From: Coxiellaceae bacterium UBA1530
GTDB lineage: Bacteria > Pseudomonadota > Gammaproteobacteria > Coxiellales > Coxiellaceae
Reading direction: 5' to 3'
NCBI GenBank assembly: GCA_002323325.1
Contig: DCQA01000030.1
Span: 1 to 64,000, forward strand
Length of the DNA stretch: 64,000 bases
The first letter of the stretch is position 1. Every line of letters starts with the position of its first letter. The notes beneath the pieces are model-generated. The model ran no database searches. It saw only the letters and a list, made by a program, of their open reading frames with translations, and was not told where the DNA came from. Positions 11,801 through 19,307 of this stretch are shown here, piece by piece. The position numbers and the translations under genes are program-made.

Positions 11801-12326
11801 GATGAAGTGCTTTTACCTGCTGCCAATAAGCTGTCATATTCGTCAGCAAAGAAAATATAACAATCGCAAATAACACTGCGGATGCACTCACAAACACAAC
11901 CCAAGCATTTCCCCTGGCAATAAAGCTTTTTCCGTAACACTGCTTAACAAAAGCAAATCGAGCAGGAGCCGTCAGTGCTCGAACGATGGAAAATAAAATA
12001 ATCGATAGATAACTCAACCACAGCCAACCCATCCAGTGGCAGACCAGCACCCAAATGGAAACACCCACTGTCAAGGCAGCTCCCATGCGCTGGACCCATG
12101 ACTTATCATAGTAATCTGCCAGCGTACCCGCCAAGGAATATAAGATAATGAAAGGTAGAGCAAGCATGGTAACACTGCCTAACAATAACCATAAACCACT
12201 TGAAAAACCAACCAGCCGGCTTATCACTTCGGTTAATAAAAACAAATGGCCAAATAATACAAAGACACTGCAAAAAGTACTCATTAAGTAGGATGAAATA
12301 GATCGATCTAAACTGGAATGAGACAT
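8850..12326 (-). CDS. Fusion of MFS lysophospholipid transporter, PlsC acyltransferase and acyl-ACP synthetase (LplT-Aas type)
   Basis: Predicted to flip lysophospholipids across the inner membrane and re-acylate them. 1158 residues in three parts. Residues 1-420: about 12 membrane segments of the MFS/LplT type. Residues about 430-630: PlsC-type acyltransferase with NHTSFLD (the HxxxxD motif, near 457) and FPEGYLSPNG. Residues about 660-1158: AMP-binding synthetase with the P-loop MFSSGSEGKPKGVELSH, MEGYGTTEVAP, the YLTGDKGYLDDEGYLYIVDR block and the C-terminal lysine region LASGKKDY. In E. coli these are two genes, lplT and aas; triple fusions occur in several gammaproteobacteria. It is 26 bases downstream of the cyclodeaminase-like gene. 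Confidence 0.92.
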   Translation of the reverse strand: MSHSSLDRSISSYLMSTFCSVFVLFGHLFLLTEVISRLVGFSSGLWLLLGSVTMLALPFIILYSLAGTLADYYDKSWVQRMGAALTVGVSIWVLVCHWMGWLWLSYLSIILFSIVRALTAPARFAFVKQCYGKSFIARGNAWVVFVSASAVLFAIVIFSLLTNMTAYWQQVKALHHPGAALIQLTSPATTLLVIVAFIQWFFACRLPAVDSLGPLRFSQFHEKLSEQSLRSGFNSMFKQPVVLACLTGAASFWSTSAVLFLSFPAFIHSQAVMASPFGSYELLADAMLGVVVGALYAGKLSKLFIESGYVMLAALGLTFSLLLFPTLESAWVIHLSFFIYGFFGGMLLVPVNALVQFSAHTKQLGRVIGAIGGIQYLAILVAVSLVVLAMEGGVSPVYLLHFIFVIALTVAILALYWVPQGLVRFVMYFVASRFFSIDVYGLENIPSSGPVLLLGNHTSFLDWAIIQIASPRPVRFAMSHDVYEKWYVRMMLQAFKIIVVGKDIDRDSINRINLALDEGEVVAIFPEGYLSPNGQIGTFHSDFEAVLAERKESVTILPFYLRGLWGTAASRATQRYRTINKIKTRRVSVRFGDPEAMTVTAPEIKKRVFELSILSWKAFGHSLGCIPKNWIRTAKKMANELSVADSTGIQLSHHKFIVAVLLVMKRLRSPLKSQQNIGLILPTSAGGAIANMAVLGLGKTVVNLNYTAGIKAMRSAVESAGIKSVVTSRLFLKKLTSRGIDLAELFSGIEVLYLENIKQENSKALALRYLIMVKLLPASILSLCFIRSVPSHTTAAIMFSSGSEGKPKGVELSHYNLLGNIKQVASIFNIEETDTFMCILPLFHCFGLTVTAFLPLIEGATFVCHPDPTDSVVVGHMVHRYKATILFGSSTFFGLYIRAKKLHSLMFKSLRMAIAGAEKLSPQVRQAFKDKFFLDIMEGYGTTEVAPVASCNLPDTINQADWHVHVSNKVGSVGLPLPGSAFRIVDPDSLDELPLGQSGMIAIGGPQVMKGYLNDPEKTHQVLMTDELTTWYLTGDKGYLDDEGYLYIVDRYSRFAKIGGEMVSLSVVEQEIIKLINETDSDAMAIAIRDSKKGERIALLYSAGINEDDLRRSVNASAIEKLMIPSFYQCMDELPKLASGKKDYVSAKSEALELFGGE

Positions 12327-12352
12327 GATAGCTCCTTAAAAATAGAAAATAA

Positions 12353-13363
12353 CTATGAAAACATCAATGAAAATAGTTGTTTGGGATCATGTCCTATCGG
12401 TGGTAATAAATCTAACGAATGGCCCAACTGATGCTCTTTAGACAATCTATATAAGAGACGCAACACTGAATAATCTTCCAAGGCAAATCCAACAGAATCA
12501 AACAAAGTAACTTCGTCTTGATGTTCACGCCCAGACTTACTCTCATTAACTAATTCCCACAACTCTGCATAGACCTCCCCCTCAAAATGCTGTATTTCTC
12601 CCTCAATTTTTGTCTGAGGCTTGAACTCCACAACAATTTTACTGTTCGCTAGCACATTGGGATCAAGTTCAGTCTTATTTTGACAATCTCCACCAATTGC
12701 ATTGACATGTATACCGGGAACAAAATGATGCGGCTCTAGAAGTATAGCGCGCTGTTTAGCTGCTGTTGCTGTCGTTATGATATCAGCGCCCTGAACTGCT
12801 TCATCGATACTCGAACAGCGCTGTAATGTCAGATCATATACTTTCAAACTGTCTTCGAACTTATCCATCGCCTCAGAATCTATGTCGTAGTAGCGTACCG
12901 TATCGATTCCAACAGCGTAGTGATGGGCTAGTACTTGAAATTCGCTTTGAGCTCCACAACCAATCATTGCAAATACTTTTGAATTAGGTCGTGCTAGGTA
13001 AATACTTGCTAATGCAGAAGTCGCAGCTGTACGCAACGCGGTTAATACCGTCATCTCACTAATCATGAGAGGGTAACCCGTACTCACCTCAGCAAGCATT
13101 CCAAGACCAACCACCGTAAAACGATCTTGCGAGGGGTTATTAGGGTGCCCATTCACAAATTTGTAAACATACATTTCATCAGTGGACGCAGGCATCAATT
13201 CCATAACACCGTGATCATAATGCGTCACATGACGAGGTTTTTTTTGAAAACGATGCCACTCTGCGAAATCTTGCTGTAACTCCGCTATCAGAGAACGGAA
13301 CCAGGTTTCTATTCCTATTATTTTAGTTAACTCACGAATATCAGATAATGTAACGATCAACAT
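12353..13363 (-). CDS. Ornithine cyclodeaminase / mu-crystallin family protein
   Basis: NAD-dependent enzyme family that deaminates and cyclises ornithine to proline, or acts on related amino or imino acids. 336 residues. Seen: KFVNGHPNNP (substrate-binding Lys), TALRTAATSALA, the Rossmann motif MIGCGAQSEFQ, NAIGGDCQNKTEL and VTLFDSVGFALEDYSVLR, which resemble true ornithine cyclodeaminases more than the mu-crystallin or SbnB branches. It lies between a SerB-like phosphatase and the Aas-type fusion, same strand. Substrate cannot be fixed from sequence alone. Confidence 0.85.
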   Translation of the reverse strand: MLIVTLSDIRELTKIIGIETWFRSLIAELQQDFAEWHRFQKKPRHVTHYDHGVMELMPASTDEMYVYKFVNGHPNNPSQDRFTVVGLGMLAEVSTGYPLMISEMTVLTALRTAATSALASIYLARPNSKVFAMIGCGAQSEFQVLAHHYAVGIDTVRYYDIDSEAMDKFEDSLKVYDLTLQRCSSIDEAVQGADIITTATAAKQRAILLEPHHFVPGIHVNAIGGDCQNKTELDPNVLANSKIVVEFKPQTKIEGEIQHFEGEVYAELWELVNESKSGREHQDEVTLFDSVGFALEDYSVLRLLYRLSKEHQLGHSLDLLPPIGHDPKQLFSLMFS

Positions 13364-13472
13364 TGAATAACACCTTGTCTGTGACTTCCATAAGACGCCA
13401 CATACTAAAGGTATTCATGCGCACGAACAACTCTGATTCCATACAAAACTGATTTAGACAATAAACAATCAC

Positions 13473-14249
13473 TTAGCTGTCTAAAAGACGCGCACCTTTT
13501 GCATACAGTTCAGCACCTTGGTCTGATAGTAATTTCACTTTTTCCTCAGACAAAATCAAGGGTAATAATGCCGACATCGATGAGTGTGGCGAATAGAATG
13601 TTGATAAATCTTTGACACTGTTGCGGTAAAAATTTCCACCATAACCAATAAAACTTTCCACAACATGTCTAGCTTGACAATCATTCATGCCATCACCCAC
13701 TAGTACAACCTCTGACCAACCATGCTCTTTACGAAGTTGTTCGATAAGGGAAGCTTTTCCATGCTCGCCTACAAGTGGTGATGTATTGTCAAAAGACTGA
13801 TAGTTCCCGAGGACATCAAATTCTAAATCAACACACAAGACATGACTTTCAGGAATATTTAATTGTAAAGAAAATTTAGAAACAGCCGGATTATTTCCAG
13901 CAGAAATGACATAAACAGCAATATCCAGAGATTGAAGAATAGCAATCACTGATTCAACATCTTCAGAGGCGTATTCATAGTAAGCCTTGGCTAATTGGAA
14001 AAGATCTTGCTGATGCGGCTGTACATAACTCAACCGCTGCTGATATAAATCAACCGACAAGCCTGTTTGGCTCATCGCCTGGTCAGTCAATGCTGACACC
14101 TCATCAGCGACACCTCGCAGCTCGGCCAAATAATTGATACCTTCAATTTGACTCAGCGTGCCATCACAATCAAAAAACACAGCCTCAGCAGGCGAACACA
14201 ATGTTGATAAGATTTTATTCAATTGTTTATCTTCTTGTTGTAAATCCAA
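13473..14249 (-). CDS. HAD-family phosphatase, phosphoserine phosphatase-like
   Basis: HAD hydrolase, most like SerB, which releases serine from phosphoserine. 258 residues. All four HAD motifs are seen: FFDCDGTLS (nucleophile Asp), VISAGNN (motif II), HGKASLIEQLR (motif III Lys) and LVGDGMNDCQAR (motif IV), with a helical cap between I and II. The start is TTG at 14249, with CCAGG six bases upstream across a run of eight T; no ATG exists before the catalytic Asp, so a non-ATG start is required. The gene is divergent from the transporter-serA set. A SerB role is suggested by the nearby serA but other phosphomonoesters are possible. Confidence 0.8.
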   Translation of the reverse strand: MDLQQEDKQLNKILSTLCSPAEAVFFDCDGTLSQIEGINYLAELRGVADEVSALTDQAMSQTGLSVDLYQQRLSYVQPHQQDLFQLAKAYYEYASEDVESVIAILQSLDIAVYVISAGNNPAVSKFSLQLNIPESHVLCVDLEFDVLGNYQSFDNTSPLVGEHGKASLIEQLRKEHGWSEVVLVGDGMNDCQARHVVESFIGYGGNFYRNSVKDLSTFYSPHSSMSALLPLILSEEKVKLLSDQGAELYAKGARLLDS

Positions 14250-14337
14250 AAAAAACCTGGAAAATGATTATCTCGACGAAAACTAACATAATTTTCAAAA
14301 TCACTGAAGTCCCCCAGTGACTGCACAAGGAAACACC

Positions 14338-15678
14338 ATGAATAATCCACCGGTTCGTTGGAACTCATCTCTGTCGTTTATATTTGCTACAGCGGCCGCG
14401 GCTATTGGCCTTGGTAATATCTGGCGATTTCCCTTTGTTGTCGGTCACCATGGTGGTGGTACTTTTGTTCTGCTGTACTTAATTTGCGTTTTCACATTAG
14501 GAATTCCGTTATTATTGGCTGAAGTTGCTATTGGTCGCCTAGGTCGTAAAACACCCCCTGAAGCACTCAGCCAGATTGCACAATCCTCTGGCCATTCAAA
14601 ACGCTGGTCATGGCTAGGAATGCTAGCTATTCTATGTACATTCCTCATCACTACCTACTACAGCGTTATTACTGGATGGGTGATTAATTACTTCCTGAAA
14701 GCATGCTTCAATCAATTTCAGTCGTTAACTGAAACAAGTAGTATTGCGATGTTTACTCAACTCAAACAGCACTCAGGGTCTATGATTTTGAGCGACACCG
14801 TTGTTATTGTGTTAGCCGCCATTGTGGTTTCTCTTGGAATAAAAAAGGGTCTAGAACGCTTGGTATTGTGGCTATTCCCAGCCATGTTCCTCTTACTGAT
14901 TATTCTTGCAATATACTCTTGCGCAACTGGCGACTGTTTGCACACACTGCACTACCTCTTCGACTTTCATCCCGAAGACTTCACATTTAGAATATTATTG
15001 ATGGCACTTGGCCAAGCTTTTTTCAGTTTAAGTATTGCGATGGGTATCAATATCATGATGGGATCTTACTTACCCGAATCAACCAATCTTATTACTGCAA
15101 CCATTTGGGTGGCCATAGCCGATACTGCTTTTGCACTACTAGCTGGGCTAATTATTTTTCCTATTGTCTTTACACACCATCTCTCGGTAACAGCTGGTCC
15201 AAGTCTCATATTTCAATCTTTACCGATTGCGTTTAGTCATATGCCATTCGGGTTGGTCTTTGCTGTTTTCTTTTTTATCTTACTATTTTTTGCAGCTTTT
15301 TCCTCAGTCGTTGCCTTGTTTGAAGTAACCATCACCACACTCACTGATCTTTTCCGTTGCCATCGTAAAACTACACTCATCTATACTGTCTTAATATGGT
15401 GGGGCTTAAGTTTACTCACGATTGGTTCCTTCAGTCATCCCAGTATCTTTTCAGCGTTTGGTAAAACTTGGTTTGACTTAATCGATACATTCACGGCCGC
15501 AATTTTAATTCCTGCATTGGGGATTTTAATCGCACTATTCGCTGGCTGGGTCTTATCCAACACCCAGTTAGAGCAGCTAGGTTGGAATATCCATAGTTTC
15601 TGGTATAGGCTCTGGCGCCTGGTATTACGTTATATCGCACCTCTAGTAATTGGTATGATTTTATTCGGAATTAATTAA
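14338..15678 (+). CDS. Sodium-dependent SLC6/NSS-family transporter
   Basis: Inner-membrane symporter of the neurotransmitter:sodium family, which in bacteria imports amino acids (LeuT, TnaT, MhsT). 446 residues with about 11-12 membrane segments. TM1 holds the sodium and substrate-site block AAAAIGLGNIWRFPFVVG, followed by GGGTFVLLYL and the TM6-type stretch GQAFFSLSIAMGINIMMGSYL. The ATG at 14338 has AAGGA upstream; a GTG at 14317 is less likely. It is 22 bases before serA. Context suggests an amino acid linked to serine or ornithine/proline metabolism as cargo; this is inference. Confidence 0.9.
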   Translation: MNNPPVRWNSSLSFIFATAAAAIGLGNIWRFPFVVGHHGGGTFVLLYLICVFTLGIPLLLAEVAIGRLGRKTPPEALSQIAQSSGHSKRWSWLGMLAILCTFLITTYYSVITGWVINYFLKACFNQFQSLTETSSIAMFTQLKQHSGSMILSDTVVIVLAAIVVSLGIKKGLERLVLWLFPAMFLLLIILAIYSCATGDCLHTLHYLFDFHPEDFTFRILLMALGQAFFSLSIAMGINIMMGSYLPESTNLITATIWVAIADTAFALLAGLIIFPIVFTHHLSVTAGPSLIFQSLPIAFSHMPFGLVFAVFFFILLFFAAFSSVVALFEVTITTLTDLFRCHRKTTLIYTVLIWWGLSLLTIGSFSHPSIFSAFGKTWFDLIDTFTAAILIPALGILIALFAGWVLSNTQLEQLGWNIHSFWYRLWRLVLRYIAPLVIGMILFGIN

Positions 15679-15700
15679 ACACTTAACAAAGGGCCCTACA

Positions 15701-16897
15701 ATGACCGCATCATCCATCGATACTAGACAACCTTTTTCTATTCAAATCATAGATAGCCTCTCTCCGCATGGTCTCGAATATTTCAATAACCAAGGTCCGT
15801 TTAACTTAGCTAAGAATACAGAGCAACCTCATGCAATTATTCTTCGCTCAACTAACTTACACGACTACATGTTTCCTGATTCCGTTGAAATTTTAGGGCG
15901 TGCTGGTGCTGGCACTAACAACATACCCGTTGATACATTAACCAGCCGTGGTATCCCAGTGTTAAACACACCCGGAGCCAATGCAAATGCAGTAAAAGAA
16001 TTAGCATTAGCAGGCCTACTTCTCTCAAGTCGAAAAATTTGCTCTGCCTGGGAATATGTTCAATCATTACCCAACAACGACCAGCTCTCTACAACCATTG
16101 AAGCTAACAAAAAACAATTTACAGGCACTGAACTTCCTGGAAAGACCCTTGGTGTCATAGGTCTCGGTAAAATTGGCGTCAACGTTGCCAATGCTGCTAA
16201 CCATCTTGGCATGCGTGTATTAGGATTCGATCCGGCTATTTCGGTACAAAATGCATGGCAACTCAATAGTCAGGTTGAACAAATTAATTCCTTAACTGAG
16301 CTACTTCAGCAAGTTGATTTTTTGACTTTACACATACCGCTCACCAAAGAAACCACGCATTTTATCAATCAAGAGCGCATCAACTCTATGAAAAAATCAG
16401 CCGTTATCTTAAACTTCTCGCGAGCTAATATTGTCGATCACACTGCAATAAAATCTGCGCTAGATAACAACACGCTTCAATGTTATGTTTCAGACTTTCC
16501 CAACACTGTCCTTCACAACCATCCAAACACTATCACACTTCCCCATTTAGGTGCTTCCACACAGGAAGCTCAAGATAATTGTGCCAGAATGATTGCTTCT
16601 CAAGTCCATGATTACCTGATCAATGGAACAATTACTCATTCTGTTAACTTCCCTACTATTCAAATGAAGCGAAATACTGGCTATAGAATTTCTATCACCA
16701 ATAGAAACATCCCCAATATGGTTGCCCAAGTTTCAAGCGTCTTATCTGAAAATGGCTTAAATATTCTTGAAATGATCAATCAGTCTCGCAACGATATTGC
16801 ATATAACTTGATTGACATTGATCAGCCAATTCAACAACAACAACTGAATGCCCTTCAAGCTATCGATGGTATCCTAAGAATCCGCAACCTAGACTAA
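15701..16897 (+). CDS. serA: D-3-phosphoglycerate dehydrogenase (short, ACT-containing type)
   Basis: First enzyme of serine biosynthesis. 398 residues: substrate-binding halves around GRAGAGTNNIPVDTLTSRG, the NAD Rossmann motif GVIGLGKIG, the Arg-bearing NFSRANIVDH, PHLGASTQEAQ with the catalytic His, and a C-terminal ACT-like domain (ISITNRNIPNMVAQVSSVL). The Glu usually found in the DFPNEEL-type segment between these is not evident (here DFPNTVLHNHPN). It sits between the SLC6 transporter and glnS, each spaced about 20 bases, so these form one transcript. AAAGGG precedes the ATG. Confidence 0.9.
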   Translation: MTASSIDTRQPFSIQIIDSLSPHGLEYFNNQGPFNLAKNTEQPHAIILRSTNLHDYMFPDSVEILGRAGAGTNNIPVDTLTSRGIPVLNTPGANANAVKELALAGLLLSSRKICSAWEYVQSLPNNDQLSTTIEANKKQFTGTELPGKTLGVIGLGKIGVNVANAANHLGMRVLGFDPAISVQNAWQLNSQVEQINSLTELLQQVDFLTLHIPLTKETTHFINQERINSMKKSAVILNFSRANIVDHTAIKSALDNNTLQCYVSDFPNTVLHNHPNTITLPHLGASTQEAQDNCARMIASQVHDYLINGTITHSVNFPTIQMKRNTGYRISITNRNIPNMVAQVSSVLSENGLNILEMINQSRNDIAYNLIDIDQPIQQQQLNALQAIDGILRIRNLD

Positions 16898-16914
16898 CGG
16901 TTAATGAGCACCCC

Positions 16915-18576
16915 ATGACAGAAAATAGTCCTACAGAAAAAACTAACTTTATTAAAAAAATCATTACGCAAGATTTAGAATCAGGAAAACACACAACGAT
17001 TGTTACTCGATTTCCACCAGAGCCAAACGGCTATCTACATATCGGGCATGCGAAATCTATCTGTTTGAACTTTTCTCTTGCAAAAGAGTTTAATGGCATC
17101 TGTCATTTGCGCTTTGACGACACCAATCCAAACAAAGAGTGCGATAGTTATATTACAGCCATTATGGATGATGTGCGTTGGTTGGGCTTTGATTGGCAGC
17201 ATCATCAATATCATGCGTCACATTACTTCGACATATTCTACGAGCAAGCGGTAAAATTAATTCAAGCAGGCCATGCGTACGTAGATGATCTTACTCCCGA
17301 AGCCATGCGACAAATGCGCGGAACACTGACAGAGGTAGGAAAAGTTAGCCCCTCACGCAGTCGTCCGATCGATGACAGTTTAGATTTATTTCAGCGAATG
17401 AAGGCCGGAGAATTTAAGGAGGGTCAGTACACATTACGTGCAAAAATAGATATGGAAGCTGGCAATATCAATTTACGTGATCCAGTCATCTATAGAATCA
17501 TGCACACACACCACCATCAAACTCAGGAAGAATGGTGTATCTACCCCATGTATGACTTTGCCCATGCCTTGTCAGATGCTACTGAAGGGATTACGCACTC
17601 TTTATGTACATTGGAGTTTCAGGATCACCGCCCTCTCTATGACTGGTTCATTAAGCATTGCAACATGCCACAGCATCCTCAACAAATCGAATTCTCAAGA
17701 TTAAACCTAAATTTCACTGTGACCAGCAAACGCAAACTCAAAGAGCTGATTGACGAAAATCACGTTGATGGCTGGGATGATCCAAGACTACCTACACTAA
17801 CTGGTCTTCGTCGTCGAGGGTACACACCGCAAGCGATTCGTCAATTTTGTGAACGGATTGGAATTTCTAAACAAGACTCTATCATTGACGTATCGCAACT
17901 GGAGCAGACCCTTCGTGAAGATCTTAACCAATCCGCAGCTCGACGAATGGCTGTACTAAGGCCGCTCAAAGTTACCCTAACTAACTACGATAAAGCTCAA
18001 GAAATCCTATCAATTTCCAATCATCCGCAACGCCCTGATTACGGTACTCGTGATGTTATATTCACAAAAACGCTGTACATAGATCGTGATGACTTTATGG
18101 AAGTCCCTCCTCCAAAGTATCATAGACTATCACCTGGAAAAGAAGTCCGCTTGATGAATGCCTATGTTATTCAGTGTGATGAGGTCATCAAAGACGATTC
18201 GGGTCACATCATAGAACTAAAATGTCGTTATGCGTCAGAGACACTGGGAGGGAAAAAACCTCATCACGGAAAAAAGGTAAAAGGTATCATTCATTGGGTT
18301 TCGGCAGATCATGCAATAGACGCTGAGGTTCGGCTGTATGATCGCTTGTTTTCTTGCGAAAACCCAGGAGCTGAAAAAAATCTTACCGATTCTATTAACC
18401 CCGAGTCACTAGAAGTCATTCATACAGCGAAATTAGAACCCTCTTTACAAAAAGCAGAACCAGAAAACACCTTTCAATTTAATCGAGTGGGGTACTTCTG
18501 TGCTGATCGATACAAACACACGTCAACGCAATTAGTTTTCAATCGAAGCGTATCCTTACGTGAAAATTGGCAATAA
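16915..18576 (+). CDS. glnS: Glutaminyl-tRNA synthetase
   Basis: Charges tRNA-Gln in the cytosol. 553 residues (E. coli 554). The HIGH motif appears in FPPEPNGYLHIGHAKS, the KMSKS-type loop is VTSKRKLKEL, and class I blocks such as LRFDDTNPNKE and YDFAHALSDATEGITHSLCTLEF are intact; the two anticodon-binding beta-barrels follow from about residue 340. It ends a rightward set with serA, and is followed by a 391-base gap before fis. Confidence 0.97.
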   Translation: MTENSPTEKTNFIKKIITQDLESGKHTTIVTRFPPEPNGYLHIGHAKSICLNFSLAKEFNGICHLRFDDTNPNKECDSYITAIMDDVRWLGFDWQHHQYHASHYFDIFYEQAVKLIQAGHAYVDDLTPEAMRQMRGTLTEVGKVSPSRSRPIDDSLDLFQRMKAGEFKEGQYTLRAKIDMEAGNINLRDPVIYRIMHTHHHQTQEEWCIYPMYDFAHALSDATEGITHSLCTLEFQDHRPLYDWFIKHCNMPQHPQQIEFSRLNLNFTVTSKRKLKELIDENHVDGWDDPRLPTLTGLRRRGYTPQAIRQFCERIGISKQDSIIDVSQLEQTLREDLNQSAARRMAVLRPLKVTLTNYDKAQEILSISNHPQRPDYGTRDVIFTKTLYIDRDDFMEVPPPKYHRLSPGKEVRLMNAYVIQCDEVIKDDSGHIIELKCRYASETLGGKKPHHGKKVKGIIHWVSADHAIDAEVRLYDRLFSCENPGAEKNLTDSINPESLEVIHTAKLEPSLQKAEPENTFQFNRVGYFCADRYKHTSTQLVFNRSVSLRENWQ

Positions 18577-18967
18577 TACTAAAAAATGCTTGAACTGTGG
18601 ATGCCTCACCAGCATAACTATTAATGTAAAGTCATGATTTAAAACATTTTTTTATTGGTATTATCCGCTATTACAAGCAGCTACAGACCTAAGCAACTCA
18701 CTCTCAAAAAATATAACCCCATGATTAATATGGTAATTAATTAGAAAAAACGATTCTTTTTAAAATCTTTCCTAATTTTTTATTAAAAATTAAAATTATT
18801 TAAGCTTTTGAGCAATTTTATCCCAATTATCCCTTGTGCATGCTAATTCCAATGCTATAATGTTGCACTTAAAATAGACAAATAAGGTAACATATTCCCT
18901 TTTTGTCGCTATGGGGAATTGCAAATAATTGCAATTCACAATGCCAATCAACCAAAGGAGCAAGCAC
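18577..18967. other. 391-base AT-rich spacer upstream of fis
   Basis: No ORF of substance; very AT-rich between 18700 and 18830, as expected for a strongly regulated fis leader. The dusB gene that precedes fis in enteric bacteria is not here. It holds the promoter described at 18834-18861. Confidence 0.5.
18834..18861 (+). promoter_or_regulatory. Promoter of fis with extended -10
   Basis: TTGTGC, a 16-base spacer, then TATAAT preceded by TG one base upstream (TGCTATAAT, extended -10). The perfect -10 and the TG compensate for a weak -35. It lies about 107 bases before the proposed TTG start. Confidence 0.6.
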
Positions 18968-19264
18968 TTGAAAGGAGTAGCACAACTCGCCGAACAGGTA
19001 TTAACAATGACAACTGAAGCTGATGTCGAAGAAAAAACTTTAGCTGAAAGTGTCAGAACATCATTAAAAAAATACTTTTCACAATTAGAAGGCCAAACAC
19101 CAGCAAACCTATACAACCTAGTGTTAGCAGAAGTTGAAAAACCTCTACTTGAATTAGTATTAAAGCTTACTAATAACAACCAGAGCAAAGCAGCCATTAT
19201 TCTTGGTCTTAGCCGCGGTACGTTACGTAAAAAAATGGCAGCATACGCTTTAAACCACAAGTAA
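18968..19264 (+). CDS. fis: Nucleoid protein Fis (TTG start)
   Basis: DNA-bending nucleoid protein that activates rRNA and tRNA promoters and shapes the chromosome. The C-terminal helix-turn-helix NNNQSKAAIILGLSRGTLRKKM matches Fis closely, and VLAEVEKPLLELVL fits the dimer helices. I choose the TTG at 18968: AAAGGAG sits exactly 7 bases upstream and the product is 98 residues, the length of E. coli Fis, with VLTMTTE aligning to its VLTVSTV. The ATG at 19007 would remove this conserved segment, and the ATG at 18929 would overrun the ribosome binding site. It precedes purH by 43 bases. Confidence 0.93.
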   Translation: MKGVAQLAEQVLTMTTEADVEEKTLAESVRTSLKKYFSQLEGQTPANLYNLVLAEVEKPLLELVLKLTNNNQSKAAIILGLSRGTLRKKMAAYALNHK

Positions 19265-19307
19265 ACTTTCAGGACGATTTTTTTCATCAGGGTGATGTGG
19301 CAACTTA

